Positions 57,410 to 64,000 of a stretch of 64,000 nucleotides of DNA are shown here, piece by piece. The first letter of the stretch is position 1; every line of letters starts with the position of its first letter. The position numbers were made by a program, and so were the translations under genes. This DNA is from Micromonospora inositola (GTDB lineage: Bacteria > Actinomycetota > Actinomycetes > Mycobacteriales > Micromonosporaceae): contig NZ_LT607754.1 of assembly GCF_900090285.1 (NCBI RefSeq), positions 310,001 to 374,000 of the forward strand, in the 5' to 3' direction. Below the pieces are notes generated by a model that was given only the letters and a program-made list of their open reading frames with translations, did no database searches and was not told the DNA's origin.

Positions 57410-58926
57410 GCTACGCCAAGGTGCTCGGCGTGGGCCTGGTCGGGGTGACCGGGCACGTGGTGGAGGTGGAGGCCGATCTGGCGCCGGGGCTGCCGGCGGT
57501 GGTCATCTCCGGCCTGCCCGACACCGCCCTGCACGAGGCCCGGGACCGGGTCCGCGCCGCCATCGTGAACTCCGGCGAGAAGTGGCCGAACCGGCGGATC
57601 ACCCTCAACCTGCTCCCCGCCGACCTGCCGAAGTACGGCTCGGCGTTCGACCTGGCCATCGCCACCGCCCTGCTCGGCGGCGCCGGGGAGCTTCCGCTGC
57701 TGCCGCTGGAGCGGGTGGTGGTCCTGGGCGAGCTGGGGCTGGACGGCACGGTCCGACCCGTCCGCGGCGTGCTGCCGATGGTGGCCGCCGCGGTCAAGGC
57801 GGGGCTGGGGCGGGTCATCGTGCCGGTCGCCAACGCGGCCGAGGCGGCGGTGATCCCCGGCGTCCGCGTCCGCGCGGTCGACACCCTGCACCGGCTGGTC
57901 GGCTTCATCCGGGACGGCACGCCGCTGCTGGAACCCCCGGCCGCCGGCCGAACGCCACCTCCGGGCGGGCCGGATCTGGCCGACGTCGCCGGCCAGGGGC
58001 TGGGCCGGCGGGCCTTGGAGGTGACCGCCGCCGGTGGCCACCACCTCGCGTTGCTCGGGCCGCCCGGCGCCGGCAAGACCATGCTGGCCGAACGCCTGCC
58101 GTCGATCCTGCCCGAGCTGGACGACGACGCCGCGCTGGAGGTCACCGCGCTGCACTCGATCGCCGGCGTGCTGCCGTCGGACGGGCGGCTGCTGCGCCGC
58201 CCGCCGTTCCAGGCACCGCACCACACCGCCACCGTGCCGGCGCTGGTGGGTGGGGGCGCCGGGTTGGCCCGCCCGGGCGCGGTGTCGCTGGCCCACCGCG
58301 GGGTGCTCTTCCTCGACGAGGCGCCGGAGTTCAGCAAGGGCGCCCTGGAGGCGTTGCGCCAGCCGCTGGAGCACGGCTGGATCCGGCTGGCCCGGACCCG
58401 GGGCCGCACCGAGTACCCGGCGCGGGTCCAGCTGGTGCTGGCCGCCAATCCCTGTCCGTGCGCGAAACCGGCTGGCGACACGCAGTGCGAGTGCAGCCCG
58501 CTGACCCGGCGACGCTACCTGGGGCGACTCTCCGGTCCCCTGCTGGACCGGATCGATGTGCAGGTCACCGTGCTGCCGGTGCGGGCGGCCGAACTGATGG
58601 AGACGGGCGGGGCGAACGAGTCCTCGGCCACCGTCGGCGCGCGGGTCGCCGCGGCACGCGCCGCGGCGGCCGAGCGCTGGGCCCCGCTCGGCCGCCGGCT
58701 CAACGCCGAGATACCCGGCCCGCTGCTGCGCCGCTCGCCCTGGCGGTTGCCGGGTCAGGACACCGAAGAGCTGCGCGCCCGGCTGGACAGCGGGTCGCTC
58801 TCGGCCCGGGGCTTCGACCGGATCATCCGGTTGGCGTGGACGATCGCCGATCTGGACGGGCGGGACCGGCCGGACCGGGAGGACGTACGGGAAGCGATCG
58901 GACTACGGACGGGAGAGGGAGCATGA
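57406..58926 (+). CDS. comM: YifB/ComM-family AAA+ Mg-chelatase-like helicase
   Basis: The 506-residue protein shows an N-terminal Lon-protease-like domain (about 1-170: VVEVEADLAPGLPAVVISGLPDTAL), Walker A GPPGAGKTML, Walker B LFLDEAPEF, the NPCPCAKP...CECSPLTRRRY Cys-rich loop and a C-terminal Mg-chelatase lid. ComM homologues promote branch migration in natural transformation. It overlaps dprA by four bases. Confidence 0.93.
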   Translation: MSYAKVLGVGLVGVTGHVVEVEADLAPGLPAVVISGLPDTALHEARDRVRAAIVNSGEKWPNRRITLNLLPADLPKYGSAFDLAIATALLGGAGELPLLPLERVVVLGELGLDGTVRPVRGVLPMVAAAVKAGLGRVIVPVANAAEAAVIPGVRVRAVDTLHRLVGFIRDGTPLLEPPAAGRTPPPGGPDLADVAGQGLGRRALEVTAAGGHHLALLGPPGAGKTMLAERLPSILPELDDDAALEVTALHSIAGVLPSDGRLLRRPPFQAPHHTATVPALVGGGAGLARPGAVSLAHRGVLFLDEAPEFSKGALEALRQPLEHGWIRLARTRGRTEYPARVQLVLAANPCPCAKPAGDTQCECSPLTRRRYLGRLSGPLLDRIDVQVTVLPVRAAELMETGGANESSATVGARVAAARAAAAERWAPLGRRLNAEIPGPLLRRSPWRLPGQDTEELRARLDSGSLSARGFDRIIRLAWTIADLDGRDRPDREDVREAIGLRTGEGA

Positions 58927-60155
58927 GCCGTGACCAGGAGACACGTACGGAGGACCGGCTGGCCCGGGTGGCGTTGACCTGGCTCACCGAACCGGGCACC
59001 TGGTCGGTGCATCGGCTGGTCGAGCGGCTCGGGGCGCCCGCCACCCTGACGCTGCTCTGCGAGGGCGGCGCGCCGGAGGAGAAGCTGCACGCCACCGTGG
59101 CCGCCCGGCTCGCCGCCGGTGACTCCCGGGCCGCGGCGGCCCGGGCGCTGGAGCGGACCGATCGGCTCGGCGCCCGGATCGTCACCCCCGACGACGACGA
59201 GTGGCCGGCCGGCGTCGAGGACCTGCGCCGGCTCGCCCTCTCCGGCGCCAGCCGTCGGGTGGACACCGAGACCGCCCCGCCGCTGTGCTTCTGGGTACGC
59301 GGCGCCTGGCCGCTGGCCGAGGCGATGGCGCGGTCGGTGGCGGTGGTCGGCGCCCGGGCTGCGACGCCGTACGGCGTGCACGTGGCCACCGAACTCGGCT
59401 ACGGCTTGGCGGACCGGGAGTGGTCGGTGGTCTCCGGCGGGGCGTTCGGCATCGACGCCGCCGCGCACCGGGGCGCGTTGAACGCCGGCGGGGTGACCGT
59501 GGCGGTGCTGGCCTGCGGGGTGGACCGGCCCTACCCGATGGGCAACACCGCCCTCTTCGACCGGATCGCCGAGACGGGGCTGCTGGTCAGCGAGTGGATG
59601 CCGGGCGCCGAGCCGCTCCGGCCGCGGTTCCTGATCCGCAACCGGGTGATCGCCGCCGCCACTCGGGGAAGCGTGCTGGTGGAGGCGTCCGCGCGCAGCG
59701 GGGCGACCCAGACCATGCGCCGGGCGCTCGCCATCGACCGACCGGGAATGGTGGTGCCCGGTCCGGTCACCTCGGCGATGTCGGTCGGCGCCCACGAACT
59801 GCTCCGGGAGCAGCCCACGGCCCGACTCGTCACCGGGGTCGCGCACGTACTGGAGGAGGTGGGACGGATCGGCGCCGACCTGGCACCCCCGGCCCGGGGG
59901 CCGCGACGCCCCGCAGACGAACTCGACGACGAGGCCGCCCTGGTGCTGGAATCCCTGCCGCGTCGGGGGCTGCGCAGCCCGGACGCGGTGGCCGCCCGCG
60001 CCGGGGTGGGCGTCCGGGTCGCGTTGCGCAAGCTGTCCCTGTTGGAGGAGTTGGGGCTGGTGGTCCGCCGCGACGGCGGGTACGCGCTCGCCCCACCTCC
60101 GGACCGGCGTCCGGCCGGCACCCGCCCGGCGGGCGCGCCGCCACAGCCCGAATGA
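58923..60155 (+). CDS. dprA: DNA processing protein DprA (Smf)
   Basis: The 410-residue protein has the DprA Rossmann-like fold: SVAVVGARAATPYG, VVSGGAFGIDAAAHRGAL, VLACGVDRPYP and a RSGATQTMRRAL stretch, plus a C-terminal winged helix (about 330-385). It loads RecA on incoming single-stranded DNA. ATG 58923 overlaps the comM stop (ATGA). Together with comM and yraN it forms a conserved transformation-related group; no uptake machinery lies in the window. Confidence 0.93.
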   Translation: MSRDQETRTEDRLARVALTWLTEPGTWSVHRLVERLGAPATLTLLCEGGAPEEKLHATVAARLAAGDSRAAAARALERTDRLGARIVTPDDDEWPAGVEDLRRLALSGASRRVDTETAPPLCFWVRGAWPLAEAMARSVAVVGARAATPYGVHVATELGYGLADREWSVVSGGAFGIDAAAHRGALNAGGVTVAVLACGVDRPYPMGNTALFDRIAETGLLVSEWMPGAEPLRPRFLIRNRVIAAATRGSVLVEASARSGATQTMRRALAIDRPGMVVPGPVTSAMSVGAHELLREQPTARLVTGVAHVLEEVGRIGADLAPPARGPRRPADELDDEAALVLESLPRRGLRSPDAVAARAGVGVRVALRKLSLLEELGLVVRRDGGYALAPPPDRRPAGTRPAGAPPQPE

Positions 60156-60246
60156 GTCCGCCCACCGCCCGGACGAGTCAGCCCACCGCCCGGCGAGTCA
60201 GCCCACCGCCCGGCGAGTCAGCCCCACCGCCCGGCGAGTCAGCCGG
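60154..60246. repeat. Tandem 20-bp repeat after dprA
   Basis: Four consecutive units with the core GAGTCAGCCCACCGCCCGGC start at 60154, 60175, 60195 and 60215; the first has three changes and the fourth one inserted base. A fifth partial unit starts at 60236. It is non-coding. Confidence 0.85.
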
Positions 60247-60291
60247 CCGGCCGGAGCCGGACGAGCCGACCGGAGCGACCGCGAGCTCGGC

Positions 60292-60633
60292 TCAGTCGCC
60301 CTCGAAGCGGATCTCCACCTCCCGGCTGGTCAGGCAGCGCCGGGTGAGTTGCGCGAGCCGGCGGACCCGGTCCACCTCCGCGGGCGCGTGGGCCACCTCG
60401 GCCAGGCAGCGCAGCTCGGCGAGGAGTTGCGGCACGGCCTCGGTGCCGACCACCAGCTCGCCGAGCGGATCGACGCGGTCCAGCAGCGGTGTACGACCTC
60501 CGCCCCGCACCCGCTTCAACAGGTCCAGCAGTACGTCGTCGGGGTCGGCGACCACCCCGGCCGCGATGTACGACGGACGCCCCCGACCGGGTCCGGCCCG
60601 GACCAGCCGGTAGAGGACGGCATCCACACCCAC
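60292..60633 (-). CDS. Hypothetical protein
   Basis: A 113-residue protein with an N-terminal strand (GVDAVLYRLVRAG) and a long helical C-terminus (ELRCLAEVAHAPAEVDRVRRLAQL). No family is recognised. GTG 60633 has GGAGGA eight bases before it, which supports it as a real gene. It is convergent with dprA, separated by the tandem repeat. Confidence 0.6.
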   Translation of the reverse strand: MGVDAVLYRLVRAGPGRGRPSYIAAGVVADPDDVLLDLLKRVRGGGRTPLLDRVDPLGELVVGTEAVPQLLAELRCLAEVAHAPAEVDRVRRLAQLTRRCLTSREVEIRFEGD

Positions 60634-61207
60634 GATCGGTCCCTCCTCCCGTCGGCGTCACCTTCCCGGATCGACGCCGCTCCGTTCCGCCCAGCGAGTC
60701 ACCACTCCGCGCCACCTGCCCGGCCGACACCGTGACGCCCCCGGGCCGGTCCGGCACCGTGATGCCACCGGCCCGGCGCCGGGGTGAGCGCGCTCGGGCA
60801 TGGCGGGATCAGCAGTGACACCGGCGCGGTCGTCGTCACGTCCGCTCGGCAGTTCCACCGTCCTCTTCGTACGACCAGTTTCCCCTGTCCAGGGCTCATT
60901 CAGCCACCCCTGACGGCGCGCCGACCCGCCGAGCCGCGCCGGCGCTCCGGAGAAGCGCGGCACCGGGAGAAGGCGCAACGGCGGCGCGGGAGGAGACGGA
61001 ACGACGGCGACGGACGTCGGCGCGCGACGGGACGGTCGACGCGGACGGGACGACCGCCTGGTGCGCTGCCGTTATGGGATCAGGCCCGTAGGCTTGGCCG
61101 GTGTCCGCCGACAGCAGGAGCAGGCCACGCCCCGCAGCGGCCCCCACCGGCGCCGACAAGCCGCTGCCGACGCGACCCGGCGCCCCAGCACCGGCCCAGA
61201 GTGCGCG
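60634..61207. other. 574-bp gap before xerC
   Basis: No gene that I can support lies here. The frames open in this stretch are Arg/Pro-rich and lack any ribosome site or family resemblance. An imperfect direct repeat of about 26 bases (near 60729 and 60754; core CACCGTGAYGCC) is present. A TAGGCT at 61089 could be the -10 box of an xerC promoter. Confidence 0.4.
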
Positions 61208-62221
61208 GTGAGCGGCGAGGGACGCGGCACCCGGGCCGCCCACGAGGGACTGCCACCGGCGATGCGGGAGTCGGTGGACGACTTCGCCGACCATCTCGCC
61301 CGGGTGCGCAACCGCTCCGCGCACACCGTGCGGGCGTACGTCACCGATGTGGTCTCGCTGCTCGACCATGCCGTCCGGATGGGCTGCGTCGACCTGGCCG
61401 AGCTGGACCTGACGGTGCTGCGCAGCTGGTTGGCGAAGCAGCGGACGATGGGCGCCGCCCGGACATCGCTGGCCCGCCGCGCCGCCTCGGCGCGCACCTT
61501 CAGCGCCTGGGCGCACCGGTCGGGGCTGCTGCCGGCCGACGTGGCCGCCCCGCTGGCCAGCCCGAAGGCCCACCGCGAGCTGCCCACCGTGCTCCGTGCC
61601 GACCAGGCCGCCGCCCTGATGGCCGCCCCCGGCCGGGCCGCCGCACCGCCCAACGCCACGGACCGGACCGCCGCGCCGCCCCAGGCGGCCGACCTACCCG
61701 CGGCCGGCCAGGACGAGCCGGTGCTGCTGCGGGACCGGGTGCTGCTGGAACTGCTCTACGGCACCGGGATCCGGATCAGCGAGGCGTGCGGCCTGGACGT
61801 CGCCGACGTCGACCACGGCCGCCGGGTGGTGCGGGTACTGGGCAAGGGCGGCCGGGAGCGCGCCGTGCCGTACGGGGTGCCGGCGCAGCGCGCGCTGGAC
61901 GTGTGGCTGAGCCGGGGCAGACCTGCCCTGGCGGGTCCGGGCTCCGGAAGCGCGCTGCTCCTGGGTGCCCGGGGCGGGCGGCTGAATCCGACCACCGCGC
62001 GTCGGATCGTCGCCGGGTACGCCGAGCGAGCGGGCCTGCCCCGGACCAGCCCGCACGGGCTGCGGCACTCGGCCGCCACCCACCTGCTGGAGGGCGGCGC
62101 GGACCTGCGCGCGGTACAGGAGCTGTTGGGCCACTCCTCGCTGGCCAGCACCCAGATCTACACGCACGTCTCGGTGGAGCGGCTGCGGGCGGCGTACCGG
62201 CAGGCGCACCCGCGGGCCTGA
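61208..62221 (+). CDS. xerC: Tyrosine recombinase XerC
   Basis: The 337-residue protein has the N-terminal SAM-like core-binding domain (VDDFADHLARVRNRSAHTVRAY) and the catalytic domain with GTGIRISEACGL (Arg), LGKGGRERAVP (Lys), HGLRHSAATHLL (His-x-x-Arg), LGHSSLASTQIYTHVS (His/Trp position and Tyr). It resolves chromosome dimers at dif with XerD. The start is uncertain; GTG 61208 gives 17 residues before the conserved EGLPPAMRES region and ATG 61262 is an alternative. An Ala/Pro-rich insert sits near residue 150. Confidence 0.92.
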   Translation: MSGEGRGTRAAHEGLPPAMRESVDDFADHLARVRNRSAHTVRAYVTDVVSLLDHAVRMGCVDLAELDLTVLRSWLAKQRTMGAARTSLARRAASARTFSAWAHRSGLLPADVAAPLASPKAHRELPTVLRADQAAALMAAPGRAAAPPNATDRTAAPPQAADLPAAGQDEPVLLRDRVLLELLYGTGIRISEACGLDVADVDHGRRVVRVLGKGGRERAVPYGVPAQRALDVWLSRGRPALAGPGSGSALLLGARGGRLNPTTARRIVAGYAERAGLPRTSPHGLRHSAATHLLEGGADLRAVQELLGHSSLASTQIYTHVSVERLRAAYRQAHPRA

Positions 62222-62312
62222 CCGACCCGGCGGGCCGCGTCGTAGGCCGGCCGTCACCGCGAGAGGACGGCGATCGGCGAGTTGATGATCGACGGCGGGC
62301 TACGATCGGCGG

Positions 62313-63494
62313 ATGACGGTCCCGCAGCCGCCCGAGCCGATCCCCGGCGCTCGACTGCTCTTCTCGCTCGACCCGTCGGTCAGCCACCTCAACCACGGCT
62401 CGTTCGGTGCCGTCCCGATCGGGGTGCAGCGGGCCCAGCAGCGGCTGCGCGACGAGATGGAGGCGAACCCGCTGCGCTTCTTCACCCAGGGCCTGGTCGA
62501 CCGGATCGCCCACACCCGCCGGCACCTGGCCGGCTTCCTGGGGGCCGACCCGGCGGGCACCGCGCTGGTGGGCAACGCGACCACTGGGGTGGCGGTGGTG
62601 CTCCAGTCGCTCGGCCTGCGCCCCGGCGACGAAGTGCTGACCACGGACCACGGGTACGGCGCGGTCGGCTTCTCGGTGCAGCGGGAGTGCCGCCGCACCG
62701 GGGCGACGCACCGGACCCTGCACGTGCCGCTGACCGCCGGCGACGAGGAGGTCGTCGAGATCGTCCGATCCGGGCTGCGCCCCGGACGGACCAAGCTGCT
62801 GGTGATCGACCAGCTCACCTCCGCCACCGCCCGGCTCTTCCCGGCCGCCGCCGTGGTCGGGGTGGCCCGCGAGCACGGCGTGCCCGTCCTGGTCGACGCG
62901 GCGCACGCCCCGGGCATGCTGCCGATCACCGTGGCCTCCGTCGGCGCCGACTTCTGGGTCGGCAACCTGCACAAGTGGGCGTACGCGCCGCGCGGGACCG
63001 CCGCGCTGGTGGTCGCGGAGCCGTGGCGGGAGCGGATCGAACCGCTGGTCGTCTCCTGGGAGCAGGAGGCCGGCTTCCCCGCCCGGGTCGAGTGGCAGGC
63101 GACGCTGGACTACACCCCGTGGCTGGCCGCGCCGGTGGGGCTGTTCACCCTGCGCAGCCTGGGCCTGGAGCGGGTACGCGCGCACAACGCCGCGCTCGCC
63201 GCGTACGGGCAGCGGGTGCTCGGGGACGCCCTCGGGGTGGCGCCGGCCGACCTGCCGGAGCCCGGCGGACCGACGGTGTCCATGCGGCTCATCCCGCTGC
63301 CACGCGGCGTCGCCACCACGATGGATGCGGCGAAGGCGCTGCAGACCCGGGTCGCGGACCGGATCGCCGCCGAGGTGGCGGTGATGACCTGGAACGACCG
63401 GGGCTGGCTGCGGCTGTGCGGCCAGGTCTACAACACCCCCGACGAGTACGAGCGGCTGGCGGTCCAGCTTCCCGCGCTGCTCGCCCAGCGGTGA
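62313..63494 (+). CDS. Class V aminotransferase (isopenicillin-N epimerase-like)
   Basis: The 393-residue PLP enzyme has SHLNHGSFGAVP at the N-terminus, VGNATTGVAVVLQSLGLRPGDEVLTTDHGYGA, VDAAHAPGMLP, and the PLP Lys in NLHKWAYAPRG. It resembles the isopenicillin N epimerase/cysteine-desulfurase-like group without an obvious Cys for persulfide. Substrate unknown. Its 3' end faces the M23 gene on the other strand. Confidence 0.85.
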   Translation: MTVPQPPEPIPGARLLFSLDPSVSHLNHGSFGAVPIGVQRAQQRLRDEMEANPLRFFTQGLVDRIAHTRRHLAGFLGADPAGTALVGNATTGVAVVLQSLGLRPGDEVLTTDHGYGAVGFSVQRECRRTGATHRTLHVPLTAGDEEVVEIVRSGLRPGRTKLLVIDQLTSATARLFPAAAVVGVAREHGVPVLVDAAHAPGMLPITVASVGADFWVGNLHKWAYAPRGTAALVVAEPWRERIEPLVVSWEQEAGFPARVEWQATLDYTPWLAAPVGLFTLRSLGLERVRAHNAALAAYGQRVLGDALGVAPADLPEPGGPTVSMRLIPLPRGVATTMDAAKALQTRVADRIAAEVAVMTWNDRGWLRLCGQVYNTPDEYERLAVQLPALLAQR

Positions 63495-64000
63495 GCCTTC
63501 GCCGTCCAGCGGCAGCAACCGGACGGGTCCCAGGCCGAGCAGGGCCAGGGGGTCGAGGTATTCGTCGCCCCGGCGCAGCCCCCAGTGCAGGCACGCCGCG
63601 GCCGGGCAGCCGGTGTGGCCGGCGAGCAGGGTGCCGATCGGCGTGCCGGCAGCCACCCGGGCGCCGACCGACAGTCCAGCGCTCACCGGTTCGTAGGTGG
63701 TCCGCAGCCCGTCGCCGTGCCCGACGGTGACCACCGGGCGCCCGGCCACCGGACCGGCGAAGAGCACCACGCCCGCGCCGGCCGAGCGGACCTCGGCGCC
63801 CGGGGCGGCGGCCAGGTCGACGCCCCGGTGACCGGGCAGCCAGGGCTGGGGCGGCGGGTCGAACCGGCGCACCAGCCGGGGTGTGCCGGCGAGCGGCCAC
63901 CGGAACCGTGGCCCGACCCGGGGCGCCCCTCCCGGGGCGGGATCCGTCAGGGCCGCCATCCGACGGGACGCCGACGGGACGACCACCGGGACCGCGGCGG
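63495..64000 (-). CDS. M23-family peptidase, partial; no stop where the domain ends
   Basis: The frame shows the LytM/M23 core: HRGVDLAAAPGAEVRSAGAG, VTVGHGDGLRTTYEPVSAGL and the zinc site CLHWGLRRGDEYLDPLALLG, ending GPVRLLPLDG. N-terminal residues run off the right edge of the window, so a signal peptide would lie outside. After the domain end no in-frame stop appears: the frame stays open to 61776 across the whole opposite-strand aminotransferase. So the real 3' end is uncertain; a small frame change near 63490, a natural long antisense overlap, or an assembly error are possible. Confidence 0.7.

Overview
High-GC actinobacterial chromosome, most likely Micromonosporaceae (Micromonospora-like). 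The evidence is the very high GC with GTG starts and extensive ATGA/GTGA gene overlaps, a mycobacterial-type methionine aminopeptidase extension, an ECM4-type thiol transferase, DivIVA-repeat and SpoIIE/RsbW-type regulators, and the order rlmN-cdsA-frr-pyrH-tsf-rpsB with yraN-comM-dprA-xerC close by. No rRNA, tRNA or CRISPR array was recognised.

Layout. 1-3.4 kb: end of an FtsX-like permease, a Ddn-type (DUF385) protein, a tnpB element bounded by inverted repeats, and a nucleotidyltransferase-like protein. 3.4-9.3 kb: VIT-family transporter overlapping map, then a STAS protein convergent with a 1222-residue PAS/GAF/histidine-kinase/receiver/SpoIIE/RsbW fusion. 9.3-15.4 kb: a gamma-glutamylation amine-catabolism operon (permease, glutamine-synthetase-like ligase, aldehyde dehydrogenase, SDR, class I amidotransferase hydrolase). 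15.7-20 kb: hypothetical protein, DUF456 protein, PAS-GGDEF-EAL protein, DUF574 methyltransferase. 20-25.6 kb: thiolase, ECM4-like reductase, membrane protein, DAACS symporter behind a Cys-containing leader peptide, OYE-type oxidoreductase. 25.7-35.8 kb: fused ABC exporter, YhgE/ABC/TetR operon with a palindromic operator, GNAT, MFS, PadR with a large palindrome. 35.9-39.5 kb: dxr-rseP-ispG (MEP isoprenoid pathway plus site-2 protease). 39.5-44 kb: a decayed accessory block with four broken genes around a dimethylglycine-dehydrogenase-like gene. 44-47.7 kb: TMEM175-like channel, MBL-Rieske fusion, TPR protein, DUF2631 protein. 47.7-55.4 kb: DivIVA-like protein, rlmN, cdsA, frr, pyrH, tsf, rpsB. 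55.6-64 kb: membrane protein, yraN, comM, dprA, xerC, class V aminotransferase, and the start of an M23 peptidase with no stop codon where one is expected.

The most unusual thing I found is a set of short repeats that sit exactly on stop/start junctions between co-directional genes. Two copies of a 20-codon micro-ORF (10005-10067 and 16843-16905) each begin on a GTGA overlap with the upstream stop and end on a GTGA overlap with the downstream start. A related family forms a perfect 80-bp tandem pair between yraN and comM (57246-57405), again joined by ATGA overlaps. Both unit lengths (59 and 80) leave remainder 2 on division by 3, which is what keeps an overlapping stop/start at every junction. 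This looks like a repeat adapted to spread inside translationally coupled operons. A second point of interest is the tnpB element: its TA-flanked terminal repeats resemble those of a DDE element, and its protein has Gly where the second RuvC motif normally has Glu.
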